A DNA stretch of 64,000 bases from Novosphingobium sp. Leaf2 (GCF_001421325.1 NZ_LMJY01000016.1:186307-250306), one strand, 5' to 3'; shown: positions 17,906 to 28,763, numbered from the stretch's first letter. Notes: generated by a model from the sequence alone, not told the origin. A program made the numbers and translations.

Positions 17906-19273
17906 TCAGCCGCCCTTGGCATCGCGATAGGCGGACAGTGCACGCTCACGCGCCTCGCGGTGTTCGATGATCCGGGGGGGATAGCTATCCGGCCGGCAAT
18001 CTGGCGCGGGATCGTGGATTTGCGCGTCGGAAAGATCTTTCAGTTCGGGCACCCATTCCCGGATGTACCCTGCGGCGTCAAACTTGTCCGACTGCGTTAG
18101 CGGTGCCATGATCCGCACGAACATGTTGGAATCGATGCCCGATCCCGCCGTCCACTGCCAGTTCACCGCGTTGCTGCCATAATCGGCATCGACCAGGGTA
18201 TCCCAGAACCAGCGCTCGCCCGCGCGCCAGTCGATCAGCAGGTGCTTGATGAGGAAGCTGGCGGCGATCATGCGCACCCGGTTGTGCATCCAGCCGGTGT
18301 GCCACAACTGCCGCATCCCGGCATCGACAATGGGATAGCCGGTGCGCCCCTGCTGCCACGCCGTGAAGTCTTTCGCGGAGGTGCGCCACGGAAAATCGCC
18401 AAACGGATCGCGCGCCGATGTGCCGCCATAGTCCGGGTATTGCAGGATCACGTTCTGCGCATAATCGCGCCAGCCCAGCTCGCCCAAGAACGTATCGACC
18501 GAGCCGCCCGCATCGGCCACCGCATGCCATGCCTGCGCCGCCGAAATCTCCCCGAAATGCAAGTGCGGCGACAGCATCGACGTGCCCTCGACGCTGGGCA
18601 GATTGCGCTTCGCCTCATACGCGGACGCCTTGTCTGCAAAGGCACGCAGGCGCTTATGCGCGCCTTCCTCGCCAGGATGCCAGGTATCGCGCATGCCGCC
18701 CGCCCAGTCCGGCTTGGTGGGCAGCAGGCCCCAGTCCTCCAGCGCGTCCGACTTTGGCCACTGGGATGGCGCATCGAGCTTGTGGGGGCGGCGATGCGGC
18801 GCGGGTGGCGGCATCCGTTCCTTCAGCGCGCGCCAGAACGGGGTGTAGATCTTGTACGGCGCACCGCTGCCGGTTGTCACCGACCCGGGCGGGGCAAGGT
18901 AATTGCCGTGATGCAGGTGCAGCGTCAGCCGCTTGCCGACCGCCTTTTCGGCATTGCGCCACCACGGCTCGTAATGGTGCACGGCGTGAACTTCGCTGGC
19001 TCCGGTCTCGCGGGCAAGCTTCGCCAGTTCCTCGTCGGTACGACCGCGCCGCAGGATCAGCCGCGATCCCAGTGCGCACAGCTCCGTGTCCAGCGCTTTG
19101 AGCGAATGGTGCAGCCACCAGCGGGAGGCCGCCCCCATCGCCCGGTGCTTGGGCGTTTCATCGTCGCAGATGTAGACCGGGATCACCGGGCCCTTGCCGG
19201 CGGCGTGCGCGAAGGCGGGTTGATCGGACAAGCGCAGATCGCGCCGAAGCCAGACGATGACGGGAGAATCCAT
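17906..19273 (-). CDS. phrB: Deoxyribodipyrimidine photo-lyase
   Basis: 455 residues. Light-driven repair of cyclobutane pyrimidine dimers. N-terminal antenna domain begins MDSPVIVWLRRDLRLSDQPA; the FAD-binding domain contains GRTGYPIVDAGMRQLW, TGWMHNRVRMI and NWQWTAGSG (contains the Asn and Trp residues of class I CPD photolyases). The start at 19273 matches the family; upstream frame is open for 48 codons but crosses into the divergent PAP2 gene. No LexA box was seen upstream. Confidence 0.95.
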   Translation of the reverse strand: MDSPVIVWLRRDLRLSDQPAFAHAAGKGPVIPVYICDDETPKHRAMGAASRWWLHHSLKALDTELCALGSRLILRRGRTDEELAKLARETGASEVHAVHHYEPWWRNAEKAVGKRLTLHLHHGNYLAPPGSVTTGSGAPYKIYTPFWRALKERMPPPAPHRRPHKLDAPSQWPKSDALEDWGLLPTKPDWAGGMRDTWHPGEEGAHKRLRAFADKASAYEAKRNLPSVEGTSMLSPHLHFGEISAAQAWHAVADAGGSVDTFLGELGWRDYAQNVILQYPDYGGTSARDPFGDFPWRTSAKDFTAWQQGRTGYPIVDAGMRQLWHTGWMHNRVRMIAASFLIKHLLIDWRAGERWFWDTLVDADYGSNAVNWQWTAGSGIDSNMFVRIMAPLTQSDKFDAAGYIREWVPELKDLSDAQIHDPAPDCRPDSYPPRIIEHREARERALSAYRDAKGG

Positions 19274-19313
19274 GAGGTGCGCAACGTCCTTTGTGCACGC
19301 GCGTTCCCCAGCG

Positions 19314-20024
19314 ATGACACCACGCCCGCCAGAATTCAGGATCAACCCGCGCCACGCCGTTGTGTCTGCGGCGCTGTGCTGGCTCGGCTTTGCAATCGTG
19401 GCGTGGGCGGTGCACACCGGTCACGCGCAAACTCTGGATGATACCGGGCTGCTGTTCTGGCGCAACGATACGCTTGCGCCCAAAGGCTCCACCGCGCTGC
19501 TCGAAGCGGTGCGCGATGTGACGGCGCTGGGCGGCGTGGTACTGCGCAACCTGTTCGCGATCGGCGCGGTGGTGGCGCTGGTGTTCATGGCGCGGCGACG
19601 GGAAGCGGCGCTTTTCGCGTTGACCATCGTGTCGGGCTGGCTGGTCAACAGCGCGATCAAGGCGCTGGTCGCCAGGCCCCGGCCCCAGATCGTGCCGCAT
19701 CTGACCGAAGCGGGCGGCAACAGCTTTCCCAGCGGCCACAGCTTCAATTCCGCCGTGGTTTATATCGCCATGGCACTGGCGTTCGCGGCCTTGAGCCCGC
19801 GCGCGTCGGTGCGCCATACGCTGATCGGCGTGGCGGCGCTCCTCACCCTGGTCATTGCGTGGAGCCGGGTTTGGCTGGGCGTCCACTGGCCAAGCGACGT
19901 GACCGCAGGCTGGCTGGGCGGCGCCGGCTGGGCGCTGCTGGCCAGCGCGCTGCTGCACCGGCCCGCGCAAGTCACCGCCAGCGCGATCGAAACGCTTACC
20001 GAGCCGGACAGCCCGGCCGGCTGA
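19314..20024 (+). CDS. PAP2-family membrane phosphatase
   Basis: About 236 residues, six predicted transmembrane helices. The three phosphatase motifs are intact: KALVARPRP, FPSGHSFN and SRVWLGVHWPSD. Likely dephosphorylates a lipid phosphate such as undecaprenyl or phosphatidylglycerol phosphate at the periplasmic face. The start at 19314 avoids overlap with the divergent photolyase start (19273); an upstream ATG at 19257 is possible but less likely. The 3' end overlaps the convergent membrane protein gene by 29 bp. Confidence 0.88.
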   Translation: MTPRPPEFRINPRHAVVSAALCWLGFAIVAWAVHTGHAQTLDDTGLLFWRNDTLAPKGSTALLEAVRDVTALGGVVLRNLFAIGAVVALVFMARRREAALFALTIVSGWLVNSAIKALVARPRPQIVPHLTEAGGNSFPSGHSFNSAVVYIAMALAFAALSPRASVRHTLIGVAALLTLVIAWSRVWLGVHWPSDVTAGWLGGAGWALLASALLHRPAQVTASAIETLTEPDSPAG

Positions 20025-20940
20025 GCGGCACCGTGGCCGAAGCGGTGAAGCTGCCTGCGGTGGGCACATCGCGATACCGTGCGTCGGCAAAGGTGACCGT
20101 GGCAGTGCATCCGCGCGGATCCACCTGCGCCATCGGCATTTGCGACCACGCCAGGAATTTCTCTACCTGCGGCGTAGCGCGCGCGGCTCGCTGGACAACG
20201 GGGTTGGCCATGTTGTCCGCCCGCCCAGCGCCGGTTGGCGTTACGGTGGCGGCGCTGTGCAGCGGGTCATAGCGCCCCCAGAACATCTGTCCGTCCTGCC
20301 GCCACACCATCGCGCGGCGCCAGAAGGCAAGAGGCTCCGGGCCGGCGAACACGCGGTCGGGCCTGCCAGGCGTTGCGTTCCAGGCCAGCGTCGAAATTCC
20401 GATGTTGAGCGCAATGAACGCGATCACGCCGGCCAGCGCCGCGATCGCCGGCCCGCCCGAACGCCGCCGTCGCGCCTGCCAGATCCCCGCGCCCAGCGTC
20501 GCCAGCAACCAGGGCGATACGATGAACAGGCCATCGGTATGAAACCACCGCGCACTCGCCAGCGAGAACAGCTGCACCGCATAGGTGTTCTGCAGATCGA
20601 GCAGCGGATGTGTCAACGCGCCCAGATAGCACAGCGCCACCAGCCAGCCGGCGTGCATCGGCAGCCCGCTTTTGAACACCGCCCCGCGCCGCATGTGCCA
20701 GCGGTCCAGCAGCCACAGCAACGCGGCCAGCAGCGGCGGCATCAGCAGCACCCCGCCGACAAGGCCATGCGTAAAGCCGCGATGCATCGCCAGCGGCGCC
20801 CACGGCGACCAGCCGAAGAACACGTCGATGTCCGGCATGTTGGCGGCCAGCACGCAGGCCGCCAGCCCTTTGCGGGTGCGGCGCTTCAGGCCGGTTTCGG
20901 CCAGCGCCCAGCCCACCAGGCTGTGCGTGATGTTATCCAT
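19996..20940 (-). CDS. YdjM-like inner-membrane metal-dependent hydrolase
   Basis: 314 residues. Starts MDNITHSLVGWALAETGLK, with AANMPDIDVFF, HRGFTHGLVG and LGALTHPLLDLQN; the spaced His and Asp residues in these motifs are typical of the YdjM/DUF457 family (PF04307) of putative membrane-bound metal-dependent hydrolases. About five hydrophobic segments occupy residues 60-190 and a soluble C-terminal part follows. The biochemical reaction is not established for the family. It ends inside the 3' end of the PAP2 gene on the other strand (29-bp overlap). Confidence 0.85.
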   Translation of the reverse strand: MDNITHSLVGWALAETGLKRRTRKGLAACVLAANMPDIDVFFGWSPWAPLAMHRGFTHGLVGGVLLMPPLLAALLWLLDRWHMRRGAVFKSGLPMHAGWLVALCYLGALTHPLLDLQNTYAVQLFSLASARWFHTDGLFIVSPWLLATLGAGIWQARRRRSGGPAIAALAGVIAFIALNIGISTLAWNATPGRPDRVFAGPEPLAFWRRAMVWRQDGQMFWGRYDPLHSAATVTPTGAGRADNMANPVVQRAARATPQVEKFLAWSQMPMAQVDPRGCTATVTFADARYRDVPTAGSFTASATVPLSRPGCPAR

Positions 20941-21112
20941 GGGATACAGCGATCGTCATGCCGCGCCTATCGCCAGCGGCCACGCGCAACGCAAGCGGCA
21001 ATACAGCCAGAACGGCGATCCGGGCCGTCCGCCGAAATCGCTTCCGTCCGTCGCAACGTTAACGCTCTCCTGCGAAAGACCTGCTACCTGCCCCTCCAAA
21101 CGCGCTTCGTTG

Positions 21113-21141
21113 TTGTGGAGCCGAAAGCCCGCCCGCTAAAA
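21113..21141 (+). promoter_or_regulatory. Possible promoter of rppH
   Basis: TTGTGG at 21113-21118 and CTAAAA at 21136-21141 with a 17-nt spacer, about 73 bp upstream of the rppH ATG. It fits the TTGnnn/CTAnnn pattern seen at icd and tRNA-Val. Confidence 0.35.
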
Positions 21142-21213
21142 CCGGGGCCATGAACGACGCCCGGGGCGAGTCGCACCAGCGACCGTCCCCGCAACCTGGA
21201 CACTCACGAACCG

Positions 21214-21696
21214 ATGAACGATTTTACGTCCCTGCCTTATCGCCCGTGCGTGGGCGTGATGCTGGTCAATGCTGACGGCAAGGTGTTCGTAGGCAAGCGT
21301 ATCGACACGCGGGAGGGGGACTGGTGGCAGATGCCCCAAGGCGGCGTGGACAAAGGCGAAGACCTGCGCGACGCCGCGCTGCGCGAATTGTGGGAGGAAA
21401 CCGGCGTCACCGAAAAGCACGTCAAGCTGCTGTCGCAAACGCGCGAGGAACTGCTTTACGACCTGCCGGAGGAACTGGTTGGCAAGCTGTGGAAGGGCAA
21501 ATACCGCGGCCAGCGCCAGACCTGGTTCCTCGCCCGGTTCGATGGCTCGGACGACGATGTGCGACTGGACGCGCACAAGCCGGCGGAGTTCTGCGACTGG
21601 AAATGGATCGAGGCGGAACTGCTGCCCGAGCTGATCGTCCCCTTCAAGAAACGCGTCTACCGCGCCGTTCTGGAAGAATTCCGCGCTTTGATTTGA
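21214..21696 (+). CDS. rppH: RNA pyrophosphohydrolase (Nudix family)
   Basis: 160 residues. Complete Nudix box GGVDKGEDLRDAALREL followed by WEETGV, preceded by WWQMPQGG. The start MNDFTSLPYRPCVGVML and the C-terminal VPFKKRVYRAVLEEF match RppH, which converts 5'-triphosphate RNA to monophosphate and so triggers RNase E decay. The alternative, a diadenosine polyphosphate hydrolase, is the same protein family. It is monocistronic with an upstream promoter-like sequence. Confidence 0.93.
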   Translation: MNDFTSLPYRPCVGVMLVNADGKVFVGKRIDTREGDWWQMPQGGVDKGEDLRDAALRELWEETGVTEKHVKLLSQTREELLYDLPEELVGKLWKGKYRGQRQTWFLARFDGSDDDVRLDAHKPAEFCDWKWIEAELLPELIVPFKKRVYRAVLEEFRALI

Positions 21697-21831
21697 GCGC
21701 AGCAGGGAGAATTTGGTTTGGGTAGAAGGTATCTGTCGTGCGGCACCTTAAGCCCCGAACAAACTCTCCGTTCACACCCCGTAGCCGGTCGTTCCACACC
21801 GGACTCAGCACTCCCAAAACTTGCTATTCGT

Positions 21832-21857
21832 GATGCAAAAATCAAAAGTTTTGCATC
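21832..21857. repeat. 26-bp perfect palindromic repeat, copy 1
   Basis: GATGCAAAA (21832-21840), 8-nt spacer, TTTTGCATC (21849-21857). It lies 36 bp beyond the stop of the minus-strand gene at 21894. A related copy lies at 22574-22599 on the other side of that gene, matching at 22 of 26 positions. Confidence 0.8.
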
Positions 21858-21893
21858 AGGCAGCGACGATTGGCTGACGGCAATTTACGGGCG

Positions 21894-22520
21894 TCAGAAC
21901 GCTGGACGCGCCAGCGCCTTGAGCTTCAGTCTTGTACGCTCTTGCGCAACGACATCGTTCACCTTGCCCCTGAATCCCTCGGGATTGGCAATGAGCGCCA
22001 ACAGAGGCGCGGCACGTCCGGTGACCCTGTCATCAGTCAGGCCATGCAGGAAGGTGCCTGCTTCTTCGAAGCTGCCGATCAGTCCCGAGGCGATTCCGGC
22101 TTCGTAACCCCACCAGCTGGGTGCCATCCTCTCAGGGCTACTTCGGGCACGTTCGATGACGAAATCGGCGATCATCTCGAAGGATGCAAACTGCTCATCC
22201 ATCGCCAGGGCATTTGCGCGCGCTGTCTTGGCGATCTCGCCGGCCGCGCTTCTAAACTGGTCTTCGGTCTCAAACTCCGCATAGCAGTTCGATGAGACGG
22301 CCTCATTGAAGCTCATGAAACCAGCATCCACCCAGAGCCAGTGAGCCGCGTTCATTAGAGATACGCTCTTGGACCATCTGCTTGGCGTAAACTCCACCAC
22401 GTTGAGCCACGAGCCACGATCTGCAAGCCACAGTCGAGATTGACCCTTCTGACGAAAACCGAGCGAAGCTAGCTCGGTTTTCGCAGCGGCAGCGATGATC
22501 CTGCTGTGCGTGTCGCTCAT
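21894..22520 (-). CDS. Uncharacterised protein, DUF4304-like, repeat-bracketed
   Basis: 208 residues, soluble, no signal peptide. Contains SLGFRQKGQSRLWLADRGSW and NVVEFTPSRWSKSVSLMNAA near the N-terminus, reminiscent of DUF4304-type proteins (a short N-terminal beta-rich domain with GF-x-K-x-G). The rest is helical. The start at 22520 (MSDTHSRIIAA) was chosen over 22580 because the longer form begins with an unlikely Cys-rich segment. Base composition is visibly less GC-rich than flanking genes. It is isolated, and bracketed by copies of a palindromic repeat, which suggests acquisition or a dedicated regulator. The function is unknown. Confidence 0.72.
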   Translation of the reverse strand: MSDTHSRIIAAAAKTELASLGFRQKGQSRLWLADRGSWLNVVEFTPSRWSKSVSLMNAAHWLWVDAGFMSFNEAVSSNCYAEFETEDQFRSAAGEIAKTARANALAMDEQFASFEMIADFVIERARSSPERMAPSWWGYEAGIASGLIGSFEEAGTFLHGLTDDRVTGRAAPLLALIANPEGFRGKVNDVVAQERTRLKLKALARPAF

Positions 22521-22573
22521 GCAGACATTGCTACCGCAGCAACGCCTGCTTTCCACGAACTTTTCGCGTCCAT

Positions 22574-22599
22574 GATGCAAAATTCACAGGTTTCGCATC
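22574..22599. repeat. 26-bp near-palindromic repeat, copy 2
   Basis: GATGCAAAA, 8-nt spacer, TTTCGCATC. It matches copy 1 at 22 of 26 positions and lies 53 bp upstream of the start at 22520. A third partial copy, GATGCAAAAATC, is at 22634-22645 and is identical to the first 12 bases of copy 1. Confidence 0.75.
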
Positions 22600-22818
22600 G
22601 ACCAATGAACGACGGAAAATTGCGTTATCCGCCGATGCAAAAATCTGATGCGTTTTTACGCTGGCATCCGGTGTCGGCTTTTCCGTGGTGATGTCTCGAA
22701 CGCCGCCGAGCCGCTCCCCGCCAAAAGCGCCGCTCACGGAACCCTTGGGCAAACCCGTTTCTGCCGCCCGTCCAGCCCTGCCTGACCGACCCGCGCACCC
22801 AAACCCAATCGCCGTGTA

Positions 22819-23331
22819 TCAGTTTTCCGACGTTGCCGGCTTGGGCTGTTGCGGCGGGGCTTCTGCGGTGGCAACGCGGGGGGCCGGGCGGGCGGCGATG
22901 GCGCTGGCCAGGGTGCGCGTTTCGGCGCAGTCCTTGCCGCATAGCGATTCCAGCCGCGCCAGGCTGCGGCCGGCCTTTTCGGTCGCGCCCTTTTCGGCCA
23001 GTGCCAGGCCTTCGCCCGTCACAGCCGCCAGGTTGCGCGGATCACTGGCAAGGGCGACGCGATAGTAATGCAGCGCCTTGCCCTGCAGCCCTTCGCGCCG
23101 CGTAGCGTCGGCCAGCGCGAGCACCACGGTAACGCTGCCGGGATCGACCGTCAGCGCGGATTCGTACGCGTCGATCGCGGCGTTCAGGTTGCCCGCCGAT
23201 TGCGCCGCGCGGCCCTGCTCCAGCAGCGCGACGGTGCGCGGATCAAGCTGTTCGGGCGGTTGCGAAAGCAGGACACTGGAAGACGTGGCGGCAAAAAGGG
23301 AAAGGGCAACGGCAACAGGCGTATAACGCAT
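22819..23331 (-). CDS. Exported TPR-repeat protein
   Basis: 170 residues. A hydrophobic N-terminus (MRYTPVAVALSLFAATSSS) looks like a signal or anchor. Two or three tetratricopeptide-type repeats follow at about 40-125 (for example LLEQGRAAQSAGNLNAAIDA and ALHYYRVALASDPRNLAAV). The C-terminus is Pro/Ala-rich. Likely a periplasmic scaffold; partners are unknown. The ATG at 23331 has AAGGA 8 nt upstream; in-frame ATGs at 23364/23367 do not. It lies 49 bp after rsmB-like gene on the same strand, so it may be the last gene of the guaB-rsmB run. Confidence 0.82.
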   Translation of the reverse strand: MRYTPVAVALSLFAATSSSVLLSQPPEQLDPRTVALLEQGRAAQSAGNLNAAIDAYESALTVDPGSVTVVLALADATRREGLQGKALHYYRVALASDPRNLAAVTGEGLALAEKGATEKAGRSLARLESLCGKDCAETRTLASAIAARPAPRVATAEAPPQQPKPATSEN

Positions 23332-23380
23332 CAACAGGTCCTTGGCCGAGGTCTTCGTCCTCATCATGCCGGTAACGCTA

Positions 23381-24553
23381 TCACAGCCGATTGAACCGCG
23401 CGACGAAAAATCCGTCCGTTCCATCGTGATGCGGAGACAGCCGCCAGCCCGGCCCGCGCGGGATCCCGGCAGGCAGCGCGGGCGCCTGCGCGCGGAAATC
23501 CGGGTGGCGCGCCAGAAACGCATCGGCCTGGCCTGCGCCCTCTTCGTCCAGCAGCGAGCAGGTGACGAACACCAGCCGCCCGCCGGGCCGCACCAGCGAT
23601 GCAGCAATGTCCAGCAGGCGGGACTGGATGGCGACGTAGCGATCGAGGATCGGCCCGGTCAGCCGCCAGCGCGCTTCGGGGTTGCGCCGCCAGGTGCCGG
23701 TGCCCGAACACGGCGCATCGACCAGCACGGCATCCGCCTTGCCTGTGAAGCGGGCAAGCGCCTCCCTCTCGCGGTTGGCATCGAGCAGCACGGTCTCGAT
23801 GATGGTGGCCCCGGCACGCTGCGCGCGCGGCGGCAACCGGGAAAGCCGCGCGCGGTCCGCATCACTGGCGATAAGCGTGCCCCGGTTGCCCATCGCGGCG
23901 GCCAGCGCCAGCGTCTTGCCGCCGGCCCCGGCGCACAAATCGATCACGGTTTCGCCCGGCTGCGCGTGCAATGCCTCGCATGTCAGCTGCGAGCCGGTAT
24001 CCTGCACCTCGATCGCGCCAGCGGCATAGGCGGCGCACTGTTCGATGCGGGTTTCGGGTGCGAACCGCCATCCGTGCGCAGCGACCGTGCGCTCGCCCCC
24101 CTCCGGCAGTTCCACGTTCGCCGCCTTGAGCGTGTTCACGCGCACGTCCAAAGGCGCGCGGTCCAGCAGTGCGGCGGCCTGGGTGTCGTCGATGCCGCTA
24201 TCGGCCAGACGCGCCATCAGCCAGCGCGGCGCGATGCCGCCTGACGCAACCGTCTCGTCCGAGGCAATGGGCGCAGGCGCGTGGCGCGAACCATCGAACA
24301 AGGCGGCCAAATCGGCATCGTCCGCCGCGACCCGGAGCATCGCGGCGCGGCCGCTTTCCGGGATTTCCCCGCAGGCGCGGATTGCGCGGTAGGCCAGTTC
24401 GCGCACCGCCCGGCGATCCGAGCTGCCCGCCCAGCGGCGGGTGCGGAACCAGTCGGCAATCAGGCGATCGGCGGGCGCGCCGTTGGTGCGCGCAGCCGCG
24501 ATGATGAGGTCCAGTACCTCGATCGCAGCCTGCACGCGCGCAGCCGGCGTCAT
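23381..24553 (-). CDS. RsmB/NOP-family class I SAM-dependent RNA methyltransferase
   Basis: 390 residues. N-terminal NusB-like helical domain (about 1-130), then the methyltransferase: SAM loop IDLCAGAGGKTLALA, motif IV VDAPCSGTGTWRRNPE and motif VI FVTCSLLDEE, giving the two Cys of m5C RNA methyltransferases. RsmB itself methylates C967 of 16S rRNA; the exact target here is inferred. It lies 36 bp downstream of guaB on the same strand, a pairing I recall in sphingomonads. Confidence 0.92.
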   Translation of the reverse strand: MTPAARVQAAIEVLDLIIAAARTNGAPADRLIADWFRTRRWAGSSDRRAVRELAYRAIRACGEIPESGRAAMLRVAADDADLAALFDGSRHAPAPIASDETVASGGIAPRWLMARLADSGIDDTQAAALLDRAPLDVRVNTLKAANVELPEGGERTVAAHGWRFAPETRIEQCAAYAAGAIEVQDTGSQLTCEALHAQPGETVIDLCAGAGGKTLALAAAMGNRGTLIASDADRARLSRLPPRAQRAGATIIETVLLDANREREALARFTGKADAVLVDAPCSGTGTWRRNPEARWRLTGPILDRYVAIQSRLLDIAASLVRPGGRLVFVTCSLLDEEGAGQADAFLARHPDFRAQAPALPAGIPRGPGWRLSPHHDGTDGFFVARFNRL

Positions 24554-24589
24554 CGTGCGGGCGCCTTTGCCGCAGGCCAGCCCAAGCGC

Positions 24590-26113
<1,524 letters not shown>

Positions 26114-26166
26114 CTAGGGCCTGATGTGCATCAATTTCATATGAGGCTGGTAGACGCCCGGAGCGC

Positions 26167-27696
26167 TCAGCGGGGCACCGTGGATTTGCGCGCGGATTTC
26201 GCCGCAACCGGCACCGCGCGGGTATCGGCGAACCAGCGCCCCAGCGCGGTGAGCAGGCGCACGTCATCCGCTGCGCCGCCCAGTTCCATCGGCTGGGCCA
26301 GATCGTCTGCCGGCTTGTGATACGGGCCGGCGAAGAACGCGCGCATGCGCCCCATGTCGCCATAGGCGGTGGTGACCATTACCGTGGGAATATCGTGCTG
26401 CAGCAGCGCCCAGCCGTCCTGGCGCTTCACATAGTCCTGCGCGTCGCCGTCCTGCGCCATGCGGAAACCGTTCTGCCGGGCAACGCGGGTAATGTCCTTG
26501 TCCAGCCCGGTCAGCCCCCGCCCGACAATGGCGATCGGCGTGCCGGCAGGCGCGATGGCGACCGAATCGATGTTGAACGCGGCGACGATCCGCTCGGGCG
26601 GGAGCGGCGGATTGTCGGCAAAGGCATGCGCGCCCAGCAGGCCGAGTTCTTCTGCGGTGGTGGCCAGGAAATACACGTCGCGGTCCATCTGCGGACCGCG
26701 TGACAAGCGGCGCGCCACTTCGGTCAGCGCCGCCACGCCGCTGGCGTTGTCAACCGCGCCATGACAGATCACTTCGGCGGCTGGGGCCTGCCCGCACTCC
26801 CCGAAATGATCCCAGTGCGCAACGAACAGCACCGCGCCGGCCTGACGGTTGCGGCCCGGCAGCTTGCCGATCAGATTGTGCGTGCGGATCGTGGTTTCGT
26901 GGGTCGTCGCCTCCAGCGTGGCGTTCACGTCCAGCACGATCGGCGTAAAATCGACTTGCGCAGCGGCGTCTTCCAGCGACGCCAGGGTCTGCCCGGTGCC
27001 CTTCAGCAACGTTTCCATCGTAGCGCGCCCGATGAACGCCTCAAGATCGCCGCCAAGCGAATCCTCGGACAAGGCATAGCCCGCCCGGCGGCGCTTGCGC
27101 ACCACGTCCTCCAGCGTGCGCGGCCCGTCCAGCACGGTTAGCACAGCGGACGCGCCTTGGGTCAGCAGATCGTTCTGGCGCGCGCTGTCAGGCGTATCGC
27201 CATCCAGCACCACGGCCACCCGGCCCGCCAGTTCGGTGCGGCTGAAATCCTGACGGCGCGCCTTGCCCACGAACAGCAGCGGGGCATTGCGCACCATGCT
27301 GCGCTTCCCCGAAGTCAGCACCAGCACATCGCCCGGCGCCACCAGCATCCGCTGCCCGCGCCGCGTGAACTGCGCGGAGCCTTGCGCCGGTTCGCGCGCG
27401 ACGATGTTCACGGGGGCAAACCACTCGTTGCCGGGATCGTTGGTGCCGGACACCAGCCCGATGTCGAACCACTGACGCGCCAGATACCGCAAGGTCCTGG
27501 CCTCGCCGTCCGTCCCCGGCTTGCGGCCATCGAAGGCGTCGCTCGCCAGCACCTCGATATGCTGGCGCAACTGCTGTTCCAGATCGCGGTCGGCACGGCT
27601 GATGGCTCCGGCCGGGATCGCGGGAACGGCCAGCATGGCGCACAGCACCGCCGCCCCGATCATCCTTGCCCGTGTTGCCCAAACGCCCGCCTGCAT
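26167..27696 (-). CDS. Exported M28-family zinc peptidase
   Basis: 509 residues. Signal peptide at the N-terminus (hydrophobic segment about 12-30, AAVLCAMLAVPAIPAGA). A PA-like insert occupies about 120-270. The M28 zinc ligands are all present: His/Asp in VAHWDHFG, Asp in HGAVDNASG, the Glu pair in TTAEELGLLG, Asp in NIDSVA and a late His in GPYHKPADD. Likely a periplasmic aminopeptidase. The start may be 27696 or 33 nt downstream (MIGAAVL). It is divergent from the YpfJ-like metallopeptidase gene. Confidence 0.9.
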   Translation of the reverse strand: MQAGVWATRARMIGAAVLCAMLAVPAIPAGAISRADRDLEQQLRQHIEVLASDAFDGRKPGTDGEARTLRYLARQWFDIGLVSGTNDPGNEWFAPVNIVAREPAQGSAQFTRRGQRMLVAPGDVLVLTSGKRSMVRNAPLLFVGKARRQDFSRTELAGRVAVVLDGDTPDSARQNDLLTQGASAVLTVLDGPRTLEDVVRKRRRAGYALSEDSLGGDLEAFIGRATMETLLKGTGQTLASLEDAAAQVDFTPIVLDVNATLEATTHETTIRTHNLIGKLPGRNRQAGAVLFVAHWDHFGECGQAPAAEVICHGAVDNASGVAALTEVARRLSRGPQMDRDVYFLATTAEELGLLGAHAFADNPPLPPERIVAAFNIDSVAIAPAGTPIAIVGRGLTGLDKDITRVARQNGFRMAQDGDAQDYVKRQDGWALLQHDIPTVMVTTAYGDMGRMRAFFAGPYHKPADDLAQPMELGGAADDVRLLTALGRWFADTRAVPVAAKSARKSTVPR

Positions 27697-27893
27697 GGTT
27701 TGACACCTATACGACGCGCTTGCGCTCGCAATTGGAATTCTTCGCTTATCGCTCCGATCATACCGTTTTTGCCGATCGCTCCCGATCTGGCGCAGCACAG
27801 CCACACTGTGCCCTTGCCGGAACACGCGCCGGCTTGGCGCATTGATCGCGGCAGGGCACACGGCGCTTTCGCGCAACAGGGAGGGATACCGCG

Positions 27894-28763
27894 ATGCGGC
27901 TAGACGATTTCGACCCCGACAATATCCGGGTTACGCAGGGCGGCAGCGGCGGAGGCGGCGGGTTTCCGTTCGGCGGCGGCGGCAAACTGGGCTGCGGCGG
28001 GCTGGTGATCGTGCTGATCGGGGCGCTGGTGTTCGGGGTCGATCCCGGCCAGATGCTCGGCTCGCTGGAAGGCGTGCAAACGCAGCAGGCGCCGGTTACC
28101 GCCCCGGCGCAAGGGCCGCAGAATGCCGAACAGCTGTGCCGCGCCAACGCCTATGCGCTGGAATCGTGCAACGCCCTCAGCTCTCTCAACAAGACCTGGC
28201 AGCCGCAATTTCAGAAGGCGGGCATCGCGTTTCAGCAGCCCACGCTGACGTTCTATTCCGGCGGTACCAACAGCGGCTGCGGCGCGGCGCAAAGCGCGAT
28301 GGGGCCGTTCTACTGCCCGGCGGACCAGGGCATCTACATCGACACCAGCTTTTACGACCAGCTGGACAAGCAGCTTGGCGCCAAGGGCGATTTCGCCCGG
28401 TATTACGTGATCGCGCATGAATACGGGCACCATGTCCAGCACCTGACCGGCGTTGACGCGCAAGTGCGGCAGGCCCAGCAGCAAAATCCCTCGCAGGCCA
28501 ACGCGCTGCAGGTGAAGATGGAGCTGCAGGCCGATTGCTATGCCGGCGTATGGGCAGGCAAGAACCGCAACCTGATCGAGCCGGGCGACATGGAGGAAGG
28601 CTTGACCGCTGCCAGCGCCATCGGTGACGATACCTTGATGAAGAACGCGGGCGAGGCAGTGAACCGCGAAAGCTTCACCCACGGCTCCAGCGCCGAGCGC
28701 GTCAGCTGGCTCAAGCGCGGGCTCGACAGCGGGAACGAGGATGCCTGCGATACGTTCAGCTGA
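27894..28763 (+). CDS. YpfJ/KPN_02809-type neutral zinc metallopeptidase
   Basis: 289 residues. N-terminal MRLDDFDPDNIRVTQ and Gly-rich linker, one transmembrane helix (about 34-50), then the peptidase domain with HEYGHH (HExxH zinc motif) and a downstream ELQADCYAG that supplies the third ligand. The family (PF04228) is predicted to be inner-membrane anchored with a periplasmic domain; substrates are unknown. A GGGAGG-like ribosome site precedes the ATG. It begins a run with two further envelope genes. Confidence 0.92.
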   Translation: MRLDDFDPDNIRVTQGGSGGGGGFPFGGGGKLGCGGLVIVLIGALVFGVDPGQMLGSLEGVQTQQAPVTAPAQGPQNAEQLCRANAYALESCNALSSLNKTWQPQFQKAGIAFQQPTLTFYSGGTNSGCGAAQSAMGPFYCPADQGIYIDTSFYDQLDKQLGAKGDFARYYVIAHEYGHHVQHLTGVDAQVRQAQQQNPSQANALQVKMELQADCYAGVWAGKNRNLIEPGDMEEGLTAASAIGDDTLMKNAGEAVNRESFTHGSSAERVSWLKRGLDSGNEDACDTFS

